Under the pieces are notes generated by a model. That model did no database searches. It was not told the origin of the DNA and was given only the letters and a program-made list of their open reading frames with translations. This document shows positions 8,684 through 17,473 of a stretch of 64,000 nucleotides of DNA, in pieces. Where the stretch lies: contig NZ_JAPFFT010000024.1 in the NCBI RefSeq assembly GCF_026241105.1, positions 1-64,000 on the forward strand. The letters are read 5' to 3'. Within the stretch, counting starts at the first letter, position 1, and each line of letters starts with the position of its first letter. This stretch comes from Arthrobacter rhizophilus (lineage in GTDB: Bacteria > Actinomycetota > Actinomycetes > Actinomycetales > Micrococcaceae). The position numbers and the translations under genes were made by a program.

Positions 8684-9511
8684 ATGAGCAAGAAAATCGG
8701 TTTCGTAGGACTCGGAACCATGGGACTTCCCATGGCAGTCAACCTGAATAAGGCCGGCTTCGAAGTGATCGGGTACGACGCCTTCGAGGGATCCCGCCAG
8801 AAGGCCATTGCAGCGGGAATCACCATCGCCGAAACCCTGAAGGACGTCGCCCAACAGGCGGACGACGCGATCGTGTCCATGGTCCGTGACTACGCCCAGA
8901 ACGTCGACGTCATCTTGGGCGAAGACGGGCTCCTGTCCGCCAACTCCAAGAACCTGACTATCATCGTCATGAGCACCCTCGACCCCGACACGATGAACGA
9001 ACTGGGCCAGCAAGTCGAGGAACACGGCGACGTGAGGCTCATCGCCGCCGCCGTCAGCGGGGGTTCGACCGGCGCCGAGGCCGGCACCCTGTCGATCATG
9101 ACCTCCGGGGCCGAGGACCGCGTGACGGCCGCCCGCCCGTACTTCGACGCTGTAGGATCCAACGTCTTCTACTACGGCAGCAAGCCCGGGAATAGCCAGG
9201 CCGCGAAGCTGGTCAACAACCTCATCTTGGGCATCAACATGAACGCAATCGCCGAAGGACTCAAATTCGGCGCCCAATACAACCTGCCGCAGGACGAGCT
9301 GCTGAACCTGTTCCAGGTCAGCACCGGCGACAGCTGGGTCGCCCGGAACTGGGACTCAGTCTCGGAATGGACCGCGGACACCGCCCTGGCGGTGCTGCTT
9401 AAGGACCTCAAGGCCGCCCACCTCAAGGGCCTCGAGCACCACGTGGCCATGCCCTTCAATGCCCTGTCCTCCACCCAGCTGTTCGACTCCATGGGAAAGA
9501 ACAAACCGTAG
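8684..9511 (+). CDS. 3-hydroxyisobutyrate dehydrogenase-family oxidoreductase, C-terminus cut by an in-frame TAG
   Basis: A 275-aa beta-hydroxyacid dehydrogenase with an N-terminal NAD motif GLGTMG (8-13) and the family lysine in AAKLVNN (about residue 172). Relatives are usually 290-300 aa. The missing end can be read in the same frame right after the TAG at 9509-9511: TDDRGYTALAKVGFEGM, which is the usual family tail. This looks like a nonsense mutation that removes the last helix. No in-frame stop follows before the convergent gene. The enzyme may be impaired. Its substrate in this cluster is unknown. Confidence 0.85.
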   Translation: MSKKIGFVGLGTMGLPMAVNLNKAGFEVIGYDAFEGSRQKAIAAGITIAETLKDVAQQADDAIVSMVRDYAQNVDVILGEDGLLSANSKNLTIIVMSTLDPDTMNELGQQVEEHGDVRLIAAAVSGGSTGAEAGTLSIMTSGAEDRVTAARPYFDAVGSNVFYYGSKPGNSQAAKLVNNLILGINMNAIAEGLKFGAQYNLPQDELLNLFQVSTGDSWVARNWDSVSEWTADTALAVLLKDLKAAHLKGLEHHVAMPFNALSSTQLFDSMGKNKP

Positions 9512-9577
9512 ACCGACGACAGGGGCTACACGGCGCTGGCGAAAGTTGGCTTTGAGGGCATGCGACGGCCGTCTAAT

Positions 9578-10447
9578 TCAGCTCCAGTCGAAGAAGCCCT
9601 TGCCGCTTTTGCGGCCCAGTTCGCCGCGGGCCACTTTGTCGCGCAGGATCTGCGGGGGAGCAAACCGCTCACCGAGAGTTTCATGGAGATATTCGGCAAT
9701 GCTCAGGCGGACGTCCAGGCCCACGATGTCTGTGGTGCGCAGCGGGCCCGTGGGGTGCTTGTAACCGAGGACCATGGCATTGTCGATGTCCTCAGCCGAG
9801 GCGACGCCTTCCTCGACCATGCGCATTGCTTCCAACGCGATTGCTACGCCCAGCCGCGAGGACGCGAAGCCCGGGGCGTCATTGACCACCACGGCGGTCT
9901 TTCCGAGTCCCTGGACGCAGTTCCGCGCCTGCTCGATGAGTTCAGGGCGCGTCTGCTTGCCGATCACCACCTCGATCAAGGTCGAAGCAGGAACCGGGTT
10001 GAAGAAGTGCAGACCGATGAAGTCCTGGGGCCGCGCCAGTTCCTCGGCCAACCCGGAGACGGAGAGCGAGGAGGTGTTCGAGGCCAGCACGGTCCCCGGT
10101 GGGAGCTGCTCCTCGACCCGGCGGAGCGCAGCGACCTTCAGGGCCCAGTCCTCCGGTACGGCTTCCACCACGAGTTGGCGGTCGCCGAAGTCTGCGTAGT
10201 CTACGGAAACGGTCAGGCGGGAGAGCATCTCGTCGAGGTTGCCGCTTTGGGTGTCGCGCTCGATGGACTTCTCTGCGGAGGCCTCGACCCGCTCCCGTCC
10301 TGCCTGTGCGGAGGTTTCGTCGCGTTCGACCACCACCACGTCTGCTCCCTTGACGAGGAAGGCGTGGGCGATGCCCGCACCCATCCGGCCGCCGCCGAGG
10401 ACGCCAACGCGCGCCGGGACTCCGGCTGGCATTACTGTGTTGCTCAT
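9578..10447 (-). CDS. 3-hydroxyacyl-CoA dehydrogenase
   Basis: A 289-aa single-domain 3-hydroxyacyl-CoA dehydrogenase of the 3-hydroxybutyryl-CoA type. It has the N-terminal NAD motif GGGRMG (18-23) and the catalytic HFFNPV segment near residue 143. It oxidises 3-hydroxyacyl-CoA to 3-ketoacyl-CoA. Its ATG directly follows the stop of the enoyl-CoA hydratase (TAAATG), so the two are translationally coupled. In this operon the substrate is probably 3-hydroxyadipyl-CoA (inference). Confidence 0.92.
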   Translation of the reverse strand: MSNTVMPAGVPARVGVLGGGRMGAGIAHAFLVKGADVVVVERDETSAQAGRERVEASAEKSIERDTQSGNLDEMLSRLTVSVDYADFGDRQLVVEAVPEDWALKVAALRRVEEQLPPGTVLASNTSSLSVSGLAEELARPQDFIGLHFFNPVPASTLIEVVIGKQTRPELIEQARNCVQGLGKTAVVVNDAPGFASSRLGVAIALEAMRMVEEGVASAEDIDNAMVLGYKHPTGPLRTTDIVGLDVRLSIAEYLHETLGERFAPPQILRDKVARGELGRKSGKGFFDWS

Positions 10448-11254
10448 TTACTTCTTCTTCCTGTCGAGGAACGCCTGCATGCGGTCGAACTTGGCCTGGG
10501 ATTCGAAGAGCATCCCCTGGGCCAGGGTGTCGATGACGGGATGGACTTCCCGCGGGGCGTGAAACACGGATTTGGAGATGCGGACCGCCAGCGGATCCTG
10601 TGCCGCGATGGAGTCGGCCAAGGCGTGCGCCGCGTCCAACAGCGTTTGCGGATCCACGAGTTCGGTGATCAGCCCTACCGCGAGGCACTCTTCGCCCGTG
10701 AGGACTTTGCCGGCGAGCAGGATCTGCTTGGCAACCGGTTCCCCGACGAGTTCCTTCAGCCGCCAGGTGGCGCCGGCCGCGGCCAGGATGCCCAGGTTGG
10801 TTTCGGGATTGCCCATCCGCAGTGCGGGGGTGCCGATGCGTAAGTCAGCCGCATATGCCAGCTCTGCCCCGCCGCCGAGCGTAAAGCCGTCCAGCGCCGC
10901 GATGACGGGCATGGGCAGTTTCGCGATCCGGTCGAAGACCCTGGAGTTGATCCCGGCCAGGGCATCGTCGCGGCGCCGTTCGCGCAGCTGCGCGATGTCC
11001 GCTCCGGAGGCGAAGACGGCTTTGGTTCCGGCCTCCGGATCGTCGGGGGTGCCGGAGAGGATCAGGATCTTCGGTGTGCGCTCCAGGTGTGCGCAGACGG
11101 CGTGCAGCTCGTCCACCATTGCCTGGTCGATCGCGTTCCTGACCTCGGGTCGGTGCAGCCGGACCGCCAGCCGGTCCTCCCGCTCCTGAACCAGCAGCGT
11201 GACGAAACTTGAGGCGTCAAGGCGCGTGCCGGCGTCGTACATTACCGCTGTCAT
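10448..11254 (-). CDS. Enoyl-CoA hydratase/isomerase
   Basis: A 268-aa crotonase-fold protein. It has the HRPEVRNAID substrate-entry segment, the oxyanion stretch ALDGFTLGGGAELA and a PETNLGI region with the usual catalytic carboxylate position. The start at 11254 overlaps the thiolase stop (TGATG), which shows translational coupling; reading further upstream would run through the thiolase gene. It hydrates 2-enoyl-CoA in the beta-oxidation sequence encoded by its neighbours. Confidence 0.92.
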   Translation of the reverse strand: MTAVMYDAGTRLDASSFVTLLVQEREDRLAVRLHRPEVRNAIDQAMVDELHAVCAHLERTPKILILSGTPDDPEAGTKAVFASGADIAQLRERRRDDALAGINSRVFDRIAKLPMPVIAALDGFTLGGGAELAYAADLRIGTPALRMGNPETNLGILAAAGATWRLKELVGEPVAKQILLAGKVLTGEECLAVGLITELVDPQTLLDAAHALADSIAAQDPLAVRISKSVFHAPREVHPVIDTLAQGMLFESQAKFDRMQAFLDRKKK

Positions 11255-12477
11255 CAGATGCCTTCCAGCAGCAGTGCGGTGCCTTGTCCGACCCCGACGC
11301 ACATGGTGGCGAGGCCGAGCTTGCGGCCTTGCGCGGCTTCGCGCTCGAGGCGGCCGAGCAGCGTGATGACGAGGCGGGACCCGGAGGAACCGAGCGGGTG
11401 GCCGAGGGCTATCGCTCCGCCGTCGTTGTTCACGATTTCGGGATCGAGCTTCAGCTCGCGCATGCACGCCAGGGCCTGCGACGCGAATGCCTCGTTAAGT
11501 TCGACGGCGGCGAGGTCGCCTACCCCGATGCCCGCGCGGGCGAGGACTTTGCGGGTGGCCGGGACAGGACCGATGCCCATGATCTCCTGGGCGACGCCGG
11601 CGGACGCGCCGTCGAGGATACGGGCGCGGGGAGCGAGGCCATACTTTTGAACGGCGGCCTCGGACGCGACAATGATCGCCGAGGCGCCGTCGTTGAGAGT
11701 GGAGGAGTTGCCGGCGGTGACCACGCCGCCGCCCTTGACCACCGGGCGCAGGCCGGCAAGCACGTCCACGGATGTTCCGGGGCGCGGGCCTTCGTCGGTG
11801 TCGACGACGGTTTCGACGCCCTTGCGGCCCCTGACGGTGACGGGGACGATCTCGCCGGCAAATCGACGGGCCCCGATCGCGGCGAGGGCGCGCTCGTGGG
11901 ACCGGACAGCAAACTCGTCGCAGTCCTCACGGGAGATGTTGAAGAAGCGGGCCACTTCCTCCGCGGTTTCAGGCATGGAATAGGTGGCTTTGCCATCGCG
12001 CGAGAGTTCCCCGGACAGGAAGGCAGGGTTGGGGAAGCGCCAGCCGATCGAGGTGTCAAAGACGGCACCGGGCTTGGCGAAGGGCTTGTCCGGCTTTTCC
12101 ATCATCCATGGGGCGCGGGACATGGACTCGACGCCGCCTGCGACCACGATGTCCGCGGCCCCGGCCTTGACCATGTGCGAGGCCATGATGATGGCGCTCA
12201 GTCCGGAGGCGCAGAGTCGGTTGACGGTGATGCCGGGAACGGTGTCCGGGAAACCGGCGAGCAACCACGCCATGCGGGCGACGTTGCGGTTCTCCTCGCC
12301 GGCGCCGTTGGCGTTGCCGAGGATCACCTCGTCCACGAGGGCAGGGTCGATTCCGGCGCGTTCGACGGCGGCCCGCACCGTGAGTGCGGCCAGATCGTCA
12401 GGCCGGACGGAGCTCAGGGCGCCGCCGTAGCGCCCGACGGGCGTACGTGCGCCGCCGATGAGGAATGCTTCGGGCAT
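11254..12477 (-). CDS. Thiolase, beta-ketoadipyl-CoA thiolase (PcaF/PaaJ)-like
   Basis: A 407-aa thiolase. The acylation cysteine is in NRLCASGLSA (about residue 90), and the C-terminal acid/base pair is in GGAIALGHPLG and the final MCVGVGQG motif. The N-terminal stretch RTPVGRYGGALSSVR and the GEENRNVARMA segment resemble PcaF/PaaJ beta-ketoadipyl-CoA thiolases more than plain acetoacetyl-CoA thiolases. That fits a pathway ending in succinyl-CoA plus acetyl-CoA. AAGGAG precedes the ATG. The exact substrate is inferred. Confidence 0.92.
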   Translation of the reverse strand: MPEAFLIGGARTPVGRYGGALSSVRPDDLAALTVRAAVERAGIDPALVDEVILGNANGAGEENRNVARMAWLLAGFPDTVPGITVNRLCASGLSAIIMASHMVKAGAADIVVAGGVESMSRAPWMMEKPDKPFAKPGAVFDTSIGWRFPNPAFLSGELSRDGKATYSMPETAEEVARFFNISREDCDEFAVRSHERALAAIGARRFAGEIVPVTVRGRKGVETVVDTDEGPRPGTSVDVLAGLRPVVKGGGVVTAGNSSTLNDGASAIIVASEAAVQKYGLAPRARILDGASAGVAQEIMGIGPVPATRKVLARAGIGVGDLAAVELNEAFASQALACMRELKLDPEIVNNDGGAIALGHPLGSSGSRLVITLLGRLEREAAQGRKLGLATMCVGVGQGTALLLEGI

Positions 12478-12522
12478 GGAAACTCCTTGGTGGTTTGGTG
12501 TGGGGGAGGCTGTGGAGACAGG

Positions 12523-13728
12523 TCAGCGGAAGGCCGAAATACCTGTGATGTCGCGGCCTACCAGCAATGCCTGGATGGAGTCCGTGCCTTCGTAGGTGGA
12601 CACAACCTCCATGTCCGTCATATGGCGGGCCACGTGGTTTTCGAGCAGCAGGCCGTTACCGGCGAGGAGTTCACGTGCCTCGTTGCAGATCCATTTGCCC
12701 TTCTGCGACGTGGACATTTTGACCATGGATGCCATGGCGTTCGTCAACAGGCCCTGATCGGCCAGTTCCGCCATGCGGCTGCACATCAGCTGCATCGCCG
12801 TCAGCTCGCTGAGCATGTTGGCCAGGCGGTGTTGGACCAGTTGGTAGCCGGCAATAGGGTTGCCGAACTGCTCCCGTTTCGCGGCGTAGTCCACGGCGAT
12901 CTCAAAGCAGGCCATCGCGTGGCCCACGGCTTCCCAGGCGGCGCCGCCTCGGGTTGCCTGGAGAACGCGGGAGACGTCGGCGAAGGACCTGCAGTTCTCC
13001 AGCCGGTTGCTCTCCGCGATCCGCATGTTCTCAATGACAATGTCGGCCTGCAAGATGGCGCGCTTGCCGATCTTGCCGGTGATAACGGTGGGGTTGTAGC
13101 CGTCCGGGTGGTTGCCTTCCGCGTCTTTTTCGACGACGAAGGCGTTGACTTTGCCGTCCTGAGTGTTGCGGGCAAACAGCACGATGACGTCGGCCGCGTG
13201 ACCGTTGCCGATCCAGCGTTTGTGGCCGTTGATCAACCACGTGTCGCCGTCGCGGGTAGCGCTGGTTTCCAGGGCCACCGAGTCGGACCCGTGGTCTGGC
13301 TCGGTCAAGGCGAAAGCGCCGGTTTTCGTGAGCTTGGCCATATCGGGGAGCCAGCGCTGCCGCTGTTCGTCGTTCCCAAGCATGTTCAGCGCACCCATGC
13401 ACAGGTTGGAGTGCACTCCGAGGAACGTGTTGATGCTTCCGTCGGCCCGAGCCATCTCCCGCGCAACCATGCCCGCGGCCTTCCGGCTCATTCCCGGACA
13501 GCCGTAGCCCTTGATGAACGTCCCGATGATGCCGAGTTCAGCCAGTGGAGGGAGCAGTTCTTCGGGGAACTCCGCCCTTTCCCAGTATTCGTTGATGATG
13601 GGCAGGACCCGCTGTTCGGCGAATTCGCGGACCTTGTCGCGGATTGCCGTCTCCTCGGCGGTGAGCTGATCGTCAAGGCGGAAGTAGTCAGAGGTCGCGG
13701 CGGCGCGGGGGGCTGCTGTGATGGTCAT
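12523..13728 (-). CDS. Acyl-CoA dehydrogenase
   Basis: A 401-aa FAD-dependent acyl-CoA dehydrogenase. Segments include FALTEPDHGSD (flavin binding), a middle beta domain with WIGNGHAADV and a C-terminal helical domain with STYEGTDSIQALLVGRDITG, whose Glu is the likely catalytic base (glutaryl-CoA dehydrogenase-like arrangement). The start at 13728 follows AAAGGAC. It sits between the CoA-transferase and the thiolase on the same strand and would oxidise the CoA ester, probably adipyl-CoA. Confidence 0.92.
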   Translation of the reverse strand: MTITAAPRAAATSDYFRLDDQLTAEETAIRDKVREFAEQRVLPIINEYWERAEFPEELLPPLAELGIIGTFIKGYGCPGMSRKAAGMVAREMARADGSINTFLGVHSNLCMGALNMLGNDEQRQRWLPDMAKLTKTGAFALTEPDHGSDSVALETSATRDGDTWLINGHKRWIGNGHAADVIVLFARNTQDGKVNAFVVEKDAEGNHPDGYNPTVITGKIGKRAILQADIVIENMRIAESNRLENCRSFADVSRVLQATRGGAAWEAVGHAMACFEIAVDYAAKREQFGNPIAGYQLVQHRLANMLSELTAMQLMCSRMAELADQGLLTNAMASMVKMSTSQKGKWICNEARELLAGNGLLLENHVARHMTDMEVVSTYEGTDSIQALLVGRDITGISAFR

Positions 13729-13799
13729 GATGAGTCCTTTGATGGTCCGTGGACGGATGTTGGTTGCTTGCGGGGTGGCTCCTGCGGGGAGGGCTAGCG

Positions 13800-15035
13800 C
13801 TATGGCGCCGGGTGCAGCCACTCGAGGATGTCACCGCGGTCGGCGTCGATGCCGGGCGGCACAAGGTCATAGCTGGCGGGCGTCGCCGAGAAGCTGATCG
13901 GGTTGCGGACTCCGGGGATGGATTCTTCCCCGGTTCCCACTTTCACTACCGGTTCGAGGCCGAGGCGCCGCGCGAAGTCGATTCCGCCGCGGACGTCGTT
14001 GATCGGCGCACATGGCAGCCGTGCCTCGGTGAAGATGTCGAACCATTCGGTAGCGGTCCGGGTGGCCAGCAGGTCCTGCAGGATGGGGCGCAGCACAGCA
14101 CGGTTGACGCTTCGGTCCGGGGGAGTGGCGAATCTGGGGTCGTTGGCCAGTTCCGGTGCACTAACCACTTCGCAGAGGGTCCGGAACTGCCGGTCGTTGC
14201 CGATGGCCAGCACGATCTCGCCATCTGCGGTGGGGAGCGGCTCGTAGGGATAGATGCTGGGGTGTTCATTGCCCATGCGGGTGGGAACGTTCCCGCTGAG
14301 CAGGAAGCCGGCCGTCTGATTAACCATGCCGGACAGGGCCGAGGACATAAGGTTCACCTCAACGCGCTGCCCCCGGCCACTCTGGCTGCGTTCGTGCAGC
14401 GCGGAGAGCACGCCGACTGCGGCATGGAGTCCGGTTATGACATCGAACACCGCGACACCGGAGCGGTATCCGGGGAACTCCGGGTCACCGGTGAGGCTCA
14501 TCAGGCCGGACATCGCCTGGACGAGCAGATCGTAGCCGGGCAGCGCAGCGCCTCCGGCGGAGCCGAATCCCGTAATGGACGCGTAGACCACGCCGGGATT
14601 GTGTTCCACGATGGACGTGTAGTCCAAGCCGAAGCGGTCAAGCCCACCGGGTTTGAAGTTCTCGATGACGACATCGGCGCTCGCGGCAATGGTGCGAGCG
14701 GTTTCAATATCGCCGGCGTCGCCGAAGTCCAACGCGATGGACCGCTTGTTGCGGTTGATCGAGAGGTAGTACGTGGATTGGCCTTCGAAGACCGGTGGTT
14801 TCCATGCGCGGGTTTCATCCCCTGACGGGCTCTCGACCTTGATGACGGTGGCGCCCATGTCCGCCAAAAGCATGGTGCAGTAGGGTCCGGCCAGCACGCG
14901 GCTGAAGTCGGCAATGACGATCCCCGCCAGAGGCCCGCTGGCATCGCGACCGAAGGCGTCCCGGCGCGCGCCTGCCGGTTGGCGGTCTTGGGCAGCCCCC
15001 GGCGCGAGGGGAGCTACGTTGCTCTGCAGTTTCAT
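13800..15035 (-). CDS. CaiB/BaiF-type CoA-transferase (class III)
   Basis: A 411-aa class III CoA-transferase. Visible features are the N-terminal GIVIADFSRVLAGPY motif, the catalytic Asp region of the family, and VIENFKPGGLDRFGLDY. It moves CoA between a dicarboxylate and a donor such as succinyl-CoA, which would activate adipate for the following beta-oxidation genes. It is the first gene of the minus-strand operon and is divergent from a LysR regulator. AAAAGGACCC lies before the ATG. Confidence 0.9.
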   Translation of the reverse strand: MKLQSNVAPLAPGAAQDRQPAGARRDAFGRDASGPLAGIVIADFSRVLAGPYCTMLLADMGATVIKVESPSGDETRAWKPPVFEGQSTYYLSINRNKRSIALDFGDAGDIETARTIAASADVVIENFKPGGLDRFGLDYTSIVEHNPGVVYASITGFGSAGGAALPGYDLLVQAMSGLMSLTGDPEFPGYRSGVAVFDVITGLHAAVGVLSALHERSQSGRGQRVEVNLMSSALSGMVNQTAGFLLSGNVPTRMGNEHPSIYPYEPLPTADGEIVLAIGNDRQFRTLCEVVSAPELANDPRFATPPDRSVNRAVLRPILQDLLATRTATEWFDIFTEARLPCAPINDVRGGIDFARRLGLEPVVKVGTGEESIPGVRNPISFSATPASYDLVPPGIDADRGDILEWLHPAP

Positions 15036-15091
15036 GGGTCCTTTTCCATAGGGGGATCTTTTTCACTATCCCACCGGCCATTACACGGAGT

Positions 15092-15135
15092 CCAATACTT
15101 ATTGGGTGTCGCATTATTGCGATTTCTGAAATAAT
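15092..15135. promoter_or_regulatory. Two dyads in the divergent CoA-transferase/LysR promoter
   Basis: CCAATA-CT-TATTGG is a perfect 6-bp dyad at 15092-15105. ATTATT and AATAAT flank 11 nt at 15113-15135, which fits the T-N11-A shape of LysR operators and overlaps the first possible LysR start codon. Both sit in the 98-bp gap between the divergent genes. Confidence 0.45.
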
Positions 15136-16060
15136 GTCGTTCATGGAGATTCAACAATTGCGGGTGTTCCTCGCCGTGGCGGAGGAACTGCACTTTGGGC
15201 GGGCGGCCGAGCGGCTGCACCTGGCGCAGCCGCCGGTGAGCCGGATCGTGCGACAGCTGGAGCGCGACCTCGGTACCGATCTCTTCATCCGGAGCACACG
15301 GAGTGTCCAGTTGACCGCGGCCGGAGCGGCACTGGTGGCGCCGGCCCAGGAGATCCTCGCTGCAACGGACCGTGCCAAGGCCAGTGCGCTGGCCGCCGGT
15401 CGCGGGGAAGTGGGGACAGTCAAGCTCGCCTATGCCGGTGCATCAACCCACGTATTGGTGGGAGTGCTCGCCAGGGAGGTCCGGAGGGCGTACCCGGGGA
15501 TTGAAGTCCGCCTTTACAGCCAGGACTTCGCGCTCCCCGCGCTTGCCCGGGTTCTGCGTGGCGAAGTGGACGTCAGCCTCGGCCGATGGGACTTTGTTCC
15601 TGCGGGTATCCAGTCCCGCATCATCGTGGAGGAGCACCTCGTCATGGCGGTGCCGGCATCCCACCGGCTCGCCTCGCAAGAGGAGGTGCACGTGGCGGAT
15701 CTTGCGGGAGAGCCGTTCGTGGCATTGCCCCCACACGAAGGTTCGGTACTAGGTGATCGGCTGCGCAGGCTCAGCCTGGGCGCCGGGTTCGATCCCGACA
15801 TTGTGCAGCGGGCACCGGATTCGTGGACCGCGATGGCGTTGGTCGGGGCCGAAGTGGGATGCTCGCTGACGGTCTCCTCCGTCGCGGCGAATGTGACGGA
15901 TCCGCATGTGCATTTCCTAAGGGTGCTCGACGAGACCCTGCCGGTGTATCTCCGGATGGCATGGCGCGGGGACTCGGACAACCCGGCCCTCCCGCCGGTT
16001 CTCTCGCTCGCCGAACGCGTCTGGCCTGACCATGCCCAGGAAGCAGTCTCGCTGGCATGA
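15134..16060 (+). CDS. LysR family transcriptional regulator
   Basis: A 308-aa LysR protein with the N-terminal winged helix (RAAERLHLAQPPVSRIVRQLE, about 20-45) and a two-lobed inducer domain. An alternative ATG at 15143 gives MEIQQLRVF, the common family start; neither start has a clear ribosome site. It is divergent from the CoA-transferase operon, so it probably regulates adipate-type beta-oxidation. The effector is unknown. Confidence 0.88.
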   Translation: MSFMEIQQLRVFLAVAEELHFGRAAERLHLAQPPVSRIVRQLERDLGTDLFIRSTRSVQLTAAGAALVAPAQEILAATDRAKASALAAGRGEVGTVKLAYAGASTHVLVGVLAREVRRAYPGIEVRLYSQDFALPALARVLRGEVDVSLGRWDFVPAGIQSRIIVEEHLVMAVPASHRLASQEEVHVADLAGEPFVALPPHEGSVLGDRLRRLSLGAGFDPDIVQRAPDSWTAMALVGAEVGCSLTVSSVAANVTDPHVHFLRVLDETLPVYLRMAWRGDSDNPALPPVLSLAERVWPDHAQEAVSLA

Positions 16061-16672
16061 AACAGCAGCTGGAACGGATGCACACGGAAGGTCGCCGGCG
16101 CCGCGCTGCCCAGCCCGGACCTTGATGGAGCGGAACAACTTGAATATCCACAGAACTCGTTGAATCCGGAGTGGGCCTGCGGAGAGTGGTGCGTCAGTGT
16201 TGGACACCTGTGTGCCGGAGCTCGCGTACCCGGGGTTTGATTTCGACATAGTAGATCGAACCCGCACCTGGGGCGAGGTACCGGTGGGTCTGGTGGCGGA
16301 CTGGCCGATATTCACGGCCGAAAGGGTCCCGCACCGTGGCCTGTTCAAGGTGGTCCAGCCCCGCGAGGAGCCCATTGACGTCCCTCAGCGGTCGCCGGGT
16401 GCGTTTCTTCTCAGGGCCTCGCGGGTTGCCTGGCGGAGCCAGCTGAATTCCATCGGCCCGAACGGTGGGCCAAGGCAAAGGTTCCTGTCCTTATCCAGGG
16501 TGAGGCGGGGTGCCCGAGCGGCCCTTACAGCTGCGTCGTGCCGGGGCCAAACAAGACTGGCCAATCCAGTCGGCGGCGAGGGCCCTGTTGCGTTGACTCC
16601 GCTTCATCAGCGCCGACGGTGAACGGATGCAAGGGTGTCTTTCTAGGGGACCTCCCGGGCGCGTCTGGGGAG
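16061..16672. other. 612-bp stretch without a recognisable gene
   Basis: I find no coding frame with a family I recognise. One minus-strand frame at 16194-16478 is open for 94 codons but reads as low-likelihood protein. A short piece, TGCCCGAGCGGCC near 16510, resembles the D-arm of a class II tRNA, but no matching acceptor stem or anticodon arm follows. Confidence 0.4.
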
Positions 16673-17215
16673 CTACTGTCCATGCAGGCTCAGCTGCTTC
16701 GCGTGGAAGTCGAAATGTTGTGTGGCGTAGACGTAGACCTCCGCCAGCGTCATCTCTTCTGTGAAGAAGGGATCCCATCGGGTGGGGAAGGGCATGGATC
16801 GGGCCAAGGACTTTGGGGTTTCGCGTTCGAGTCGGCGGGCCAGGGCTGTGACCGTCTTTTGGAGTTTCCGGCTCATCCGGTGCCGGTTGTAGACCGTGGC
16901 GGCCGCCCGCGATCCCCAGTAGTTCACGACGTCGAACGGGCCCGTCGCGGCGTTCAGCACGGCGGCGAAGCCCTTGCCCCAGGATCTGGGCAGGCGGCTG
17001 ATGAGCCGGACCAATGGCAGGAGTGCGCGGACGATCATGTATCCGAAGACCATGTGGAAAAGCAGTTCCTCGTTGGTCCAGCGGGTTCCGTCGCTCTTGC
17101 GCCGCAGTTCCGAGGTGGTCGCGTTCTCCAGCCAACCCTTCAGTTCCCGCAGCGCACGGGCGTAGTCGGCAACGGTCTGCTCCCGGAACGGGTCGACGAT
17201 CTCTCCTGCGCTCAT
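16673..17215 (-). CDS. DinB-like domain protein
   Basis: A 180-aa helical protein. WTNEELLFHMVFGYMIV and the C-terminal HFDFHAKQLSL supply spaced histidines like the metal-binding triad of DinB-like proteins. The family is mostly of unknown function, with some metal-dependent thiol transferases. It is not in an obvious operon, and the following 258 bp before the DUF805 gene carry no feature I can name. Confidence 0.65.
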   Translation of the reverse strand: MSAGEIVDPFREQTVADYARALRELKGWLENATTSELRRKSDGTRWTNEELLFHMVFGYMIVRALLPLVRLISRLPRSWGKGFAAVLNAATGPFDVVNYWGSRAAATVYNRHRMSRKLQKTVTALARRLERETPKSLARSMPFPTRWDPFFTEEMTLAEVYVYATQHFDFHAKQLSLHGQ

Positions 17216-17473
17216 TGATACCGGTCGCCCGGCGATCCCTTCACTGCCTGTGGCTCAAGTGTCCCGCAATCGATGCCCGAAGAAACGCCGGCGGTCTTCT
17301 TCTCGAGCGCGACGGCTGCGATCTGCAGCGCCAGCCCAACCCGGCAGGGCCGGAAGTCCTGCCGGCGACCCGCGCCTGCGGGGGTGGTCCGAAGCGGGGC
17401 TTTGTGCCCTGTTCTGACAGGCCGGACTGCGTCTAGCATGCCAGTGTCGAATAGTCTGCATGGAAGGGCTTGA

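Noticed and set aside
9560..10843. A 427-codon plus-strand open frame after the dehydrogenase stop.
   Set aside because: It is the read-through frame of the 3-hydroxyisobutyrate dehydrogenase-like gene running antisense to hydroxyacyl-CoA dehydrogenase; only the first 17 codons after the TAG look like protein.
11209..13797. An 862-codon plus-strand open frame.
   Set aside because: It lies opposite the thiolase and acyl-CoA dehydrogenase genes, whose motifs are unmistakable; its protein has no recognisable domains.
16505..16590. Possible tRNA (TGCCCGAGCGGCC D-arm-like sequence).
   Set aside because: No acceptor stem, anticodon arm or T-arm can be folded around it.
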